From Streptomyces sclerotialus (GTDB lineage: Bacteria > Actinomycetota > Actinomycetes > Streptomycetales > Streptomycetaceae): 64,000 nucleotides of DNA. The stretch is taken from the NCBI RefSeq assembly GCF_040907265.1, contig NZ_JBFOHP010000002.1, positions 6,572,001 through 6,636,000 on the forward strand. The letters are read 5' to 3'. Within the stretch, counting starts at the first letter, position 1. Every line of letters begins with the position of its first letter. Position numbers and translations under genes: made by a program. The notes below the pieces were generated by a model, which was not told the origin of the DNA, did not search any database, and was given only the letters and a program-made list of their open reading frames with translations. Shown piece by piece: positions 11,401 through 18,388 of this stretch.

Positions 11401-14400
11401 TCCCCGCCGACCGGTGGGACTGGCGCGACTACTACCACTCCACCGCCGGTCCGGGCCGGACGAACAGCCGGTGGGGCGGCTTCGTTCCCCAGGTGGACCG
11501 GTTCGACGCCCGGTTCTTCGGCATCTCGCCACGCGAGGCCGAGTTGATGGACCCGCAGCAGCGGCTGTTCCTGGAGACCGCGTACAAGACGGTGGAGGAG
11601 GCGGGCTACCGTCCGTCCGACCTGGCGAAGGGCCGCACCGGCCTGTTCGTCGGCGCCGCCGGCCACGACTACTACGACCTGCTGTGCGAGGCAGGGGTGC
11701 CGGTCGAGGCGTTCACCACCACGGGCATGTTCCACGCCATTCTCGCCAACCGGGTGTCGTACCTGCTCGGCCTCACCGGACCGAGCTTCCCCATCGACAC
11801 CGCATGCTCCAGTTCGCTGGTGGCGCTGCGCTCCGCGGTGGAATCGATCCGTGCTGGCAGTTGCGACACCGCGCTCGTCGGCGGGGTCAACCTGCTGCTG
11901 TCACCGACCGTCTTCATCTCGTTCGCGCGCGCGGGCATGCTCAGCCCCACCGGCCGCTGCCGCACCTTCGACGCGGGAGCCGACGGGTACGTGCGGGCGG
12001 AAGGGGTGGGCGCCCTGCTGCTCAAGCCGCTTGCGCAGGCGGAGCGGGACGGCGACCACATCCACGCGGTCATCCGGGGCAGCGCCGTCAACCACGGCGG
12101 CAAGGTCAACACCCTGACCACGCCCAACCCGAACGCGCAGGCGGACCTCATCGTGCGCGCCTTCGAGGAGGCGGACGCCGATCCGGCCACCGTCGGATAC
12201 CTGGAGCTCCACGGCACCGGCACGGCGCTCGGTGACCCGATCGAGGTCAACGGGGTGAAGCGGGCCTTCACCGAGCTGCGCGACCGTGCCGGGCTGCCGC
12301 GGCTCACCGAACCGACCACGCTCATCGGCTCGGTCAAGTCGAACATCGGCCACCTCGAAGCGGCCGCCGGACTGGCCGGGATCTTCAAAGTGGTGCTGGC
12401 CATGAAACACGGCCGTATACCCGGGAACCTGCACCTGGACGAGGTGAACCGGCAGATCCGGCTCGACGGCTCCCCGCTGTCCATTGTGGACCGCACCATG
12501 CCCTGGCCCCGGCCGAAGGCCGCCGACGGCACCCGACTGCCCCGTCGCGCGGGGGTCAGCTCCTTCGGCTTCGGCGGGGTCAACGGGCACGTGCTCCTGG
12601 AGGAGTACGTCGCTCCCGAGGCCGGGCCCGCCCCGTCCGGCAAGCAGGTGTTCGTACTCTCCGCCCAGGGCGAGGAACGACTGCGCGCGTACGCCGCCCT
12701 CCTCGCGGAGGCGGTACGACCGCATGACCAGGCCGGGCCGAAGCCGGCGGAGCCGGGTCCGGAGCTGGTCGCCGAGGTCGCTGCCGTCCTCGGCGTGGAC
12801 CCGGAAGAGGTGCCGTACGACGAACCGCTGGCCGACCTAGGAATGACCAGGCACCAAGCCCGTCTGCTCGCCGGCCGGCTGGATGCGGCAGGCCTGCCCG
12901 GCGGGCATCCGGACACGCTGCCCGCCAGGACGGTGGCCGAGCTGGCCACGGAGACGGCACCGGGCGACCAGGACGCGCCCTCCCCGGCGGGCCGGCTCGC
13001 CGACATCGCGTACACGCTCCAGCACGGCCGTGAACCGATGGCGCACCGCCTTGCCGTGGTCACCGGATCGGCAGCCGAACTCGCCGACGAACTGGCGGCG
13101 TTCGCCGCCACCGGCGTGCCAGGGCCGCACACCCGGGTGGGCGTGGCCGAAGGCGGTCGTGGACCCGCCGTCGTGGGCGGCCCGGACGAGCTGGCCGAGG
13201 GATGGGTCGCCGGGGCCGTGCCCGACTGGACGGCTCTGCACGCGGGGCGGTCCCCGAGGCGGCTCAGCCTGCCCACGTATCCGTTCGCCCGCGACCGCTA
13301 CTGGGTACCGGGGTCGACCGGGCCCGGACCGCGCCCGCTGGTGGACGGGCCGGGCACGCCGGACGGCGACGGCACGGTCTACCGCACCCGTCTGCGCCGC
13401 GGGGACCGCCTCGTCGACGAACACCGGGTGCACGGCTCGCCCGTGCTCGCCGGCGTCGTGCAGGCCGAGCTGGCCGCTGCCGCGCTGGCCGCACACCGTG
13501 GCGGGCCACGCCGGTTGACCCGGATGGCCTGGCTGCGTCCGCTGGTGGTGCCCGACGAGGGATGCGAGGTGCTGATCCGTCTCACCGAGCGGGACGGAGG
13601 CATCGCCCACGAGCTCCGTACGGCCGACGGCACCACGTACAGCACCGGACTGTGGGTGCCCGGCGGCGGTGCCGCGGAACCACCCGCGCCGTACGACCTG
13701 GACGCCGTCCGGCGCAGGTGTGCCGAGGAGCACGGCCGGGAGGAGATCTACCGCACCTTCGAAGAGATCGGCATCGTCTACGGCGAGCTGTTCCGCGGAC
13801 TGCAGCACGCGGCCGTCGGTGAGGGGGAGCTGCTGGCCCGGTTCACCGCCGAGGCCCCCGTGCCGTACCGCATGACCTTCCACCCGACCGTCCTGGACGC
13901 CGCGCTGCAGGCCGTCACCGTGCTCACGGGCGCGGAGCCGGGCACCACCCGGCTGCCGTTCGCGGCCGAGTCGGTCGAGCTGCTGGCCCCGGCGCCGGCC
14001 ACGGGATACGTGCACGTGCGCGCACGGGGTGCGGGCGGGCACGATGTGACGGTGCTGGACGGGACCGGCCGTCCGTGCGTGCTGTTGCGCGAGGTCGTCG
14101 TGCGCGCGGAGCGGCACGGCCTGTTCTACCGGCCCTGTTGGCGGCGTGCCGAGGCGGCGCCCGCCGAGCCGGTGCACGGGTCTGCCCTGATCGTCCACTC
14201 GGCCGGTTCGGCCGAACTGGCCGACGCGCTGGCCGCTCGCCATGAGGACCCGGTGCGCCTGCTCAGCGTGGCGGAGATCGCCCGCCCTGGCCTGGCGGAC
14301 CGCCTGCGCGGGCTCGGGGAGGTGCGGCATCTGTGGTTCCTGGCCCTGGCGGCCGGCGCCGGTGAGGGCGCGAAGGCACTGTTCCGGCTGGTCCGCGGAC

Positions 14401-17400
14401 TTGCCGAGGCCGACATGATCCAGCAGGTGCGGTCCATCCGCTCGGTCACCTCCGGCGCACAGGACGTGTGGGGCAGGCGGGTCACCGACCCGACCGCCGC
14501 TGAGCTGACCGGGATGAGCAAGGCCCTCGCCAAGGAGTACCCGCGGGCCGGGGTGAGCTGCGTCGATCTCGCGGACCCGGCGATGAGCGCTGAGCAGGCC
14601 GCCGACGCGCTGCTGGCGGAACCCGCTCACCAGGACAACCGGGAGGTCGCTCTCCTGGGCGGCCGTCGGCTGGTCCGCGGGCTGCGCCCGGTCCAGCTGC
14701 CACCGCCCGCGCGGCAGGTGTTCCGGGACGGCGGCAGTTACCTGATCGTCGGCGGGGCGGGCGGCATCGGCCTCGCTCTCGCGGAACACCTCGCGAAGAC
14801 CGTCTCCGCCCGGATCTTCCTCGTCGGACGCCGCCCGCAGGACGAACGGATCGACCGGGCGCTGGCCCGGCTGGCCCGGCTGGGCGGGCGGGGCACGTAC
14901 CACCAGGCGGACGTCACCGACCTGGACGCGATGCGCGCGGTGGCGGCCAAGGCGCGCACGCACGGCCCGCTGCACGGAGTGGTGCACGCGGCGATGGTGC
15001 TGCGCGACGGGATCGTGGAGCGGCTGAGTGACGAGGCGTTCGACGCCGTCCTCGCCCCCAAGACCGACGGGACGCGCGTGCTCGGTGAGGTGTTCGCGGC
15101 CGATCCGCTGGACTTCCTTCTGGTGCTGTCCTCGGTGCAGTCGTTCACCGGTGCGGCGGGACAGGCCAACTACGCCGCCGCCTCCACCGCTCAGGACGCC
15201 CACGCACACCGGCTCGCCACGTCATTGCCCTTCCCCGTGCAGTTCATCGGGTTCGGTCCGTGGGCGCGGGTCGGCCGGGTCGCCGACCACCACGAGAGCC
15301 TCAGCGCCAGGGGATACCGGCCGATCGAACCGGAGGACGGCATCGACGCGATCGAGCGTGTACTGGCCTGCGGCGAGCGCGGAGTGGTGGCGCTGCGCGC
15401 GGACGAGCCGGTACTTGCCGCGATCGGTGTCGAGCGCGGCCCGGTGGCCCCCGCGGCTCCTCCGGTTCCCGCTCATGACGGGGACCCCGCCGAACGGGAG
15501 GCGCTGGACGCCTTCATCGGGGAAGCCCTCTCGCATGCCATGGGCGGGCTCGGCCTGTTCGCCCGCCCCCACGAGCGGTACCGGGTCGAGGACCTGCCGG
15601 ACCTGCTCGGCGCACTGCCCCGGTACCGGCGGCTGGTCACGGCGCTGGTGCACCTCATGGTGCGCAGCGGCCACCTCGTACAGGACGGGGGAGCGGTGAC
15701 CGTCCCGGTGACGGCCGCGCGGCCCGCGCCGCCCGACCCGGCGCCGCTCCGCGCCCGGTTCCCGAACCTCGGCGCCCGGCTGGACCTGGTGGTGCGCTGT
15801 CTCGACGCCATGCCCGAAGTGCTCACCGGCGCCCGGGAGGCCACCGAGGTGCTGTTCCCCGGTGGGTCCGCGGACCTGGTCACCGCCGTCTACCGGGGCG
15901 AGTCGCTCGTCGACCACTGCAACGCGCTGGTCGCCGGGCAGGTCATCGCCCAGGCCGGGGACAGCTTGCGGGTGCTGGAGATCGGCGCGGGGACGGGCAG
16001 TACCACCGAGGCCGTGCTGTCCGCGCTGGCCGAGGCGGGCACGGCGGTGGAGTACGACGTCTCCGACGTCTCCGCGGGCCTCCTCCGGCAGGCCCGGGCC
16101 CGGCTGGAACGGCCGGGTGTGCGGTTCCGGGTCCTGGACATCGAGCGCCCCGCCGACGCGCAGGGGTTCGCCGGGGAGCGGTACGACGTGGTGGTGGCGG
16201 GGAACGTCCTGCACGCCACCCGTGACCTGGACGCCGTGCTGGAGGAGGTGCGGGGCCTGGTCGCTCCGGGCGGGCGGCTGGTGCTGAGCGAGGTGACCGC
16301 CGTACAGCCGTTCCACACCGTGACGTTCGGCCTGCTGGACGGCTGGTGGCGGTTCGACGACGCCCATCGCAGGCTCCCCGGTTCGCCCCTGCTGGACCCG
16401 CACATGTGGCGCGACCGGCTGGAGTGGGCGGGCTTCCGGGACGTGGCCGTCCTCGGCACGCCGGCCGGGCCGGGGGCCCTCCCGCAACGGGTGATCGTCG
16501 CTACCGCCGGGGAGCACCCGGCGGCAGCCGTTCGCCCGGTGCGCCGGGCCGCGACCACAGAGCCCGCGTCCGCTGGACGCACGTCCGCGGAGCCCGCGTC
16601 CGCCGAGTCCCGCACGGCCGGCGCCGTGGCCGCCGCCGCTCGCTCCGCCGGGTCCGTGGCACCAGGAGGACGCAGCGACGAGGAGGTCCGCGCGCTCATC
16701 ACCGAAAGGGTGGCCGGATGCCTGGGCCTGCCGGTCAGCGAGGTCCGGCCGGACTTCCCGCTGTCCGACCTCGGCATCGACTCGATCGTCGCCGTCGAGC
16801 TGACCAACCAGCTCAACGACGCCCTCGGCGTCGTGCTGAAGACGATCGTGGTCTTCGAGCATCCGTCGGTCGACGCGCTCACGGCGCACATCGTCGAGGA
16901 GTACGGCAACCGCGTCGCTCCGGAGCCCGCGCCGCGCCCCCGGCCGGAGCGGAGCACGCGGGAGACCGCGCCCGCCCCCGTACCGGACGCGGTGCCCGGC
17001 CCCGGCCCCACCCCTGCGCAGGGCGCGCCCGCGGGGTTCCGAGCCGTCCGGTTCGAGCGGCCCGGCAGCCCGCAGCATCTGCGGATCGTGCCGATCGAGC
17101 CGGTGGCGCCCGGCCGGGGTGAGATCGAGGTCCAGGTCAGGGCGTTCCCGATCAACTTCTCGGACTTCCTGCTCGCCAAGGGGCTCTACCCGATGATGCC
17201 GGACTTCCCCTTCACCCCCGGCGTGGAGGTGTCGGGGGTGGTCCGCAGGGTCGGGCCGGGGGTGACCCGGTTCTCCCCCGGGGACGAGGTGATCGCCCTG
17301 ACCCGGCCCGAGATGGGGGGCCAGGCCTCGGTGGTGGTGACCGGTGAGGACTTCGCAGTGGCCAAGCCCCCGCACGTGAGCCATGAGGAGGCGTGCGGCT

Positions 17401-18155
17401 TCCTGGTCCCGTTCCTGGCCATGTACCTGGCGTTCGAGCGGGCAGGGGTGCGGGCCGGCGAGCGGGTGCTCATCCCCGCGGCCACCGGCACCACCGGTCT
17501 GATCGCGGTGCAGCTGGCCGGGCTCGCGGGTGCCGAGGTCATCGCCACGGCGGGCGGTGAGCACAAGATCGCCCACCTGGCCGGGCTCGGGGTGCGGGAC
17601 GCCATCGACCACCGCCGCGCCGACGTGGTCGGCGAAGTGCTGCGGCGCACGGACGGTGCGGGCGTCGACGTCGTGGTGAACACCCTCGGAGACGGTGCCG
17701 CGCAGCAGGGCATCGACGTCCTCGCCCCGGACGGCCGGTACGTCGAGATCGCGGTGTTCGGGCTCCAGGCATCCTCCGGGCCGGACCTGTCACGGCTCGT
17801 CGACAACCAGAGCTTCCACAGCTTCAACACCAAGAAGTTCTTCCTGCGGCACGCGGACCGCCGGGACGAAGTGCTCCGTGTCGCCGCCGAGCACCTCGCT
17901 TCCGGCAAGGTCACCCCCACCGTCACCCACGTCCTGCCGTTCGACCGGGTTGCCGAGGCCTACGCGCTCAAGGAGGACCGGGCCCTCATCGGCCGCGTGG
18001 TGGTCACGGTCGCCGACCCGGCGGAGGCTTCCGTCAGTGAGCGGCTGCGGGCCGCGCTCGCCCGCGAGTTCGGTGCGCATGCCGCACTCGACGAGGCCGA
18101 ACTGCGGCGCCTGGCCGAGCAGCTCAGCACCGGGAAGGGGGAGCACGGCAGGTGA
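2451..18155 (+). CDS. trans-AT polyketide synthase, three modules, C-terminal enoylreductase, no thioesterase
   Basis: 5234 residues; ATG chosen because GCAGGAG lies 7-8 nt upstream and it overlaps the previous stop. Module 1: KS (Cys178 in DAACASSL), a long linker holding an AT relic near residue 586, KR (GGTGGLG, Tyr1248), ACP (Ser1404). Module 2: KS (Cys1665), DH (His2125 in HKVDGTPVFP, Asp2279), KR (Tyr2718), ACP (Ser2874). Module 3: KS (Cys3119), a carrier-like domain without serine near 3464, DH (His3658, Asp3816), KR (Tyr4241), C-methyltransferase (LEIGAGTGST near 4509), ACP (Ser4778), then a medium-chain-dehydrogenase-type ER (about 4865-5190) and a short helical tail. All three KS keep both histidine motifs. 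All KR carry VLRD where the LDD motif sits, suggesting B-type stereochemistry (inference). No AT and no TE are present, so malonyl comes from the upstream protein and the chain must pass to another protein. Product unknown. Confidence 0.95.
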   Translation: MSKQPRNAGIAVVGIGCRLPGASDHREFLTNLTERIDAVREIPADRWDASELYDPDRSAPDRSVSKWCGLIDRPYDFDHEFFGVSPREARLLDPLQRLLMEVTQHCVEDAGTTVAALGASRTSVYVGNMERDHMAELTSPGHTVESHSVLGVYDCLLANRLSQVFGLSGASLAVDAACASSLVAVHLGMQALATGEADHVLAGGVNLNLHPWKYIGFSKSKMLSPTGRCRTFDRDADGFVPGDGVGMVLLRRLDDAVRDGDHVYGVLRGSAVNHGRKRATITAPTVASQREVVSEAIERAGVSPADITFVETHGTGTSLGDPIEVEALRQVFAPASRGTGWCTLGAVKSSIGHLEGAAGVAGLIKVLMMMSERRIVPNLHMRTLNPLIRLEGSPFRLASDNADWHPSAPGMPRLAGVSSFGFGGVNAHLVVEEYLPGERPSGPAGPLPFLLSAASATSLEKLTESWRRTRPRSPVGDMCTTLAVGRTHLPHRIGGVVTGIEDITALLAGKAPETAPDGPWALRVGLLDVPDGVEAFVDTYSQVIDAPLAEMLRAADGGPRQQCAYTTAVTSALLRFGLRPAQVLASGPGIWPALAALGALDPRTAADLAAGGTAQGTLRAPSLPLAVPGTGRVVTPLRVDAAYLARLRGAAVDTAELTRLVELASRLDAQRTYQHNLADWRRALRERGRDDELTREPDRITDPLVVALATQNASDRLNRKWGLPLTRHMADTSAVELLDLLLDGVVEPGDVLGLLAGEAVAPRHPDRADLADEDRYPALRRLSGLPDDLAGADAWTRFAELPGSAVAAPDGHSVVGVGEGVGDVLVTSGADPFTEPLTELWRRGVEVRWADHPVATAGAKVPLPTTRFDSVEHRVPPAGRGVPAPAAPESADGSGPGPVASGAAEATAEEGVVELCAEWETTERVPAPAVDSVLVLVPSGAAGTHLPGECLPGRVRTVDMAALPDDDPGAWRRTLDEGVPPDAVVLCCTGSATDTAVAALRVANAVYGRGTRVLAVGPLVGGLVSPELAALTGLARSLARETHTVPFRVVAVPGDLGARATWELVAEELGRSDGTELVRHAAGGRLTRRYVPARPAAPATPGAPGVRPGGVYLLTGGTGGLGRLVAEHLLAVPGVRVAVVGRSPDSGDRGPDRLAYFQADVSDPTEAREVVGRVRERFGTLTGVLHAAGVLRDGYLAQKSSADLRAVFAPKVLGAVNLDQATRDEPLELFVLFSSMVAAVGNPGQADYAAANAFLDQFAEVREALRTVGERSGRTLSIGWPVWRDGGMTVTDRGVLSPEAGVLPMPTATALAVLDRLLAGATGARSFVHGVPHRVPELLDPAPGPVTPAGEPAERNTAPAPEADQDQLVAWAKEHVADVIGELRGVPAEDVDLDLTLDKYGLDSIVISEFNARTEARIGSVGETLLFESRTLGAAAERIAQLRPAELTAHYGAAATTPESPAVRVTDDRPAAERPGAGVTVPGAAGLADGDVADGDVADGDVAVIGLAGRYPEAPDLDAFWRNLLRGRDCVTGIPRSRWTPGPETYCESGAFLDDVDAFDPLFFNISPREAELMDPQERLFLQTAWHAFEDAGYPPRRLGDPEVPGARSVGVFVGVTTQTHLLWGPDQQRAGNPVVPPSPQWSVANRVSYWLDLHGPSMPVDTACASSLTAIHLAARSMARGECRMALVGGVNLYLHPAKYDWLCSLQMLSRTGRCHTFGAGADGFVPGEGVGAALLKPLRAALADGDPIRGVIKGSAVGHGGRTTGYTVPSPAAQAEVVSAALADAGVEPATVGYVEAHGTGTALGDPVEITGLTRAFAGVPAGSCAIGSVKTNVGHLESAAGMAGLTKVLLQMESGTLVPSLHSAEPNPRIDFSATPFTVQHEVADWPRAAGRGLPRRAGISAFGAGGANAHVVVEEAPRQEHPRGTEHGEHLVVVSADDRARLAEHCANLSEAIRARADELRVSEIAYQLQVRREPQSERLALLVGDPSALADRLAAFAAGREPAGDHWTTVRDRDARTRLLARLPEALARRDWAAVAGAWAAGADVPWESLHDGPAPHVRLPGYPFARERCRLPETPRVATAAPLSAPPAAPQTAHPWVRERSEDGVTVEFTGDEGVLAQHKVDGTPVFPAAGCVELVRAAAHAEPGAGRVVRLRNNVWSTPIAVPEPRTLRVALRAGDHGDYEVTGPGATHVTGKVETAPADDLPPLDVPAIRARCTETASGERLYSAVRERGLDLGPFYQGVERLHWNGDEALSELRLPAGGHGCVLHPGLLDSAFQASLWLLGQRFERLYLPFSIGTIEIFGDVPATAVAHVVVRKAAAEGCKLEVHLADESGRTVLRALDFWVRPWTGGETWSCFRPEWTEEELGATTVPDSVLVLAPTDHAGARLTGELSRQAGAPVTSSVAVPRPEDGTEAGPFAPHPDSDADFDALLAAAGPVDTVLFAWPQAGEGDLEAQLADGLLPLSRLVRAMLRSGDKRPVRLVCAVPDGVPGYQALGGFLRTLTRESPRISHVLVAGATPEQLAAETLGTADGVEVRHRGGSRTVRRWRRHTPAPATAPAVRNGGVYLITGGAGGLGAHVARRLAETAGARVVLAGRSAEDERVTRIIDQVRAAGGQACYVRADVSTAEGARTAVRAAETAFGAPHGVFHCAGVLRDGYLVHQDPGRLRDVVAAKALGAVHLDAAVADHQLDFFCLFSSVAAAVGSAGQAGYAYANAFLDAFAEQRPGRTVSVGWPLWADGGMGVDAEAAEALRVAFGLHPLATGTGLAALASVLAGEDRQLLVAPGDGAVLARALGGTAGPATAVSSVPAVVPAAGPGERAGAAEDDSGDFAAAVAEVLVTEVAAITKLDPSRIDRERPIGDYGFDSLSFTTLANRLVERLGVDLTPALFFEYTTVEDVARHLAGTYSAELAARLTPARRPAPGPAATTVTVHEPPARPSGTEPIAIIGMHGMLPGSSDLSEFWRHLDAGHDMVTEIPADRWDWRDYYHSTAGPGRTNSRWGGFVPQVDRFDARFFGISPREAELMDPQQRLFLETAYKTVEEAGYRPSDLAKGRTGLFVGAAGHDYYDLLCEAGVPVEAFTTTGMFHAILANRVSYLLGLTGPSFPIDTACSSSLVALRSAVESIRAGSCDTALVGGVNLLLSPTVFISFARAGMLSPTGRCRTFDAGADGYVRAEGVGALLLKPLAQAERDGDHIHAVIRGSAVNHGGKVNTLTTPNPNAQADLIVRAFEEADADPATVGYLELHGTGTALGDPIEVNGVKRAFTELRDRAGLPRLTEPTTLIGSVKSNIGHLEAAAGLAGIFKVVLAMKHGRIPGNLHLDEVNRQIRLDGSPLSIVDRTMPWPRPKAADGTRLPRRAGVSSFGFGGVNGHVLLEEYVAPEAGPAPSGKQVFVLSAQGEERLRAYAALLAEAVRPHDQAGPKPAEPGPELVAEVAAVLGVDPEEVPYDEPLADLGMTRHQARLLAGRLDAAGLPGGHPDTLPARTVAELATETAPGDQDAPSPAGRLADIAYTLQHGREPMAHRLAVVTGSAAELADELAAFAATGVPGPHTRVGVAEGGRGPAVVGGPDELAEGWVAGAVPDWTALHAGRSPRRLSLPTYPFARDRYWVPGSTGPGPRPLVDGPGTPDGDGTVYRTRLRRGDRLVDEHRVHGSPVLAGVVQAELAAAALAAHRGGPRRLTRMAWLRPLVVPDEGCEVLIRLTERDGGIAHELRTADGTTYSTGLWVPGGGAAEPPAPYDLDAVRRRCAEEHGREEIYRTFEEIGIVYGELFRGLQHAAVGEGELLARFTAEAPVPYRMTFHPTVLDAALQAVTVLTGAEPGTTRLPFAAESVELLAPAPATGYVHVRARGAGGHDVTVLDGTGRPCVLLREVVVRAERHGLFYRPCWRRAEAAPAEPVHGSALIVHSAGSAELADALAARHEDPVRLLSVAEIARPGLADRLRGLGEVRHLWFLALAAGAGEGAKALFRLVRGLAEADMIQQVRSIRSVTSGAQDVWGRRVTDPTAAELTGMSKALAKEYPRAGVSCVDLADPAMSAEQAADALLAEPAHQDNREVALLGGRRLVRGLRPVQLPPPARQVFRDGGSYLIVGGAGGIGLALAEHLAKTVSARIFLVGRRPQDERIDRALARLARLGGRGTYHQADVTDLDAMRAVAAKARTHGPLHGVVHAAMVLRDGIVERLSDEAFDAVLAPKTDGTRVLGEVFAADPLDFLLVLSSVQSFTGAAGQANYAAASTAQDAHAHRLATSLPFPVQFIGFGPWARVGRVADHHESLSARGYRPIEPEDGIDAIERVLACGERGVVALRADEPVLAAIGVERGPVAPAAPPVPAHDGDPAEREALDAFIGEALSHAMGGLGLFARPHERYRVEDLPDLLGALPRYRRLVTALVHLMVRSGHLVQDGGAVTVPVTAARPAPPDPAPLRARFPNLGARLDLVVRCLDAMPEVLTGAREATEVLFPGGSADLVTAVYRGESLVDHCNALVAGQVIAQAGDSLRVLEIGAGTGSTTEAVLSALAEAGTAVEYDVSDVSAGLLRQARARLERPGVRFRVLDIERPADAQGFAGERYDVVVAGNVLHATRDLDAVLEEVRGLVAPGGRLVLSEVTAVQPFHTVTFGLLDGWWRFDDAHRRLPGSPLLDPHMWRDRLEWAGFRDVAVLGTPAGPGALPQRVIVATAGEHPAAAVRPVRRAATTEPASAGRTSAEPASAESRTAGAVAAAARSAGSVAPGGRSDEEVRALITERVAGCLGLPVSEVRPDFPLSDLGIDSIVAVELTNQLNDALGVVLKTIVVFEHPSVDALTAHIVEEYGNRVAPEPAPRPRPERSTRETAPAPVPDAVPGPGPTPAQGAPAGFRAVRFERPGSPQHLRIVPIEPVAPGRGEIEVQVRAFPINFSDFLLAKGLYPMMPDFPFTPGVEVSGVVRRVGPGVTRFSPGDEVIALTRPEMGGQASVVVTGEDFAVAKPPHVSHEEACGFLVPFLAMYLAFERAGVRAGERVLIPAATGTTGLIAVQLAGLAGAEVIATAGGEHKIAHLAGLGVRDAIDHRRADVVGEVLRRTDGAGVDVVVNTLGDGAAQQGIDVLAPDGRYVEIAVFGLQASSGPDLSRLVDNQSFHSFNTKKFFLRHADRRDEVLRVAAEHLASGKVTPTVTHVLPFDRVAEAYALKEDRALIGRVVVTVADPAEASVSERLRAALAREFGAHAALDEAELRRLAEQLSTGKGEHGR
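6912..6956 (+). repeat. three perfect 15-bp tandem repeats in the ACP1-KS2 linker
   Basis: The unit GCGGACGGTGACGTG occurs three times head to tail and in frame, encoding Ala-Asp-Gly-Asp-Val three times just before the VAVIGLAGRYPE start of the second KS. Copies are identical at nucleotide level, so the expansion looks recent. It lengthens an acidic interdomain linker. Confidence 0.9.
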
Positions 18156-18185
18156 CCCGGCACGGCTGACCGGTACCGGCACCGG

Positions 18186-18232
18186 GGAACCCGCGCGGCC
18201 GCCGCACGCCCTGCGGCGGCCGCGCGGGTTCC
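18186..18232 (+). terminator. strong hairpin terminator after the PKS gene
   Basis: A perfect 20-bp stem (18186-18205 with 18213-18232) closes a 7-nt loop 31 bp after the PKS stop. There is no T-tract, as is usual for actinomycete terminators. It separates the PKS transcript from the O-methyltransferase gene, which may therefore have its own promoter in 18233-18377; a TTGACG at 18343 is a possible -35 box but no good -10 follows it. Confidence 0.75.
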
Positions 18233-18388
18233 GGCTTCCGTAGCGAAACAGCACCACGGCAGCAGACGGGGGCTGACCTGCGGCAGTGGCGGTGTCGGCA
18301 GCTCTTCGGCGTGTCCGCCCGCTACCGGTACGGCTCGTTAGTTTGACGTCTCGGAACGGACACGAGCCCACACCCGCAAGGAGTGCGT

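Noticed and set aside
18343..18371. Promoter for the O-methyltransferase gene at TTGACG
   Set aside because: No A/T-containing -10 hexamer occurs at a suitable distance, so it was not listed as a feature.
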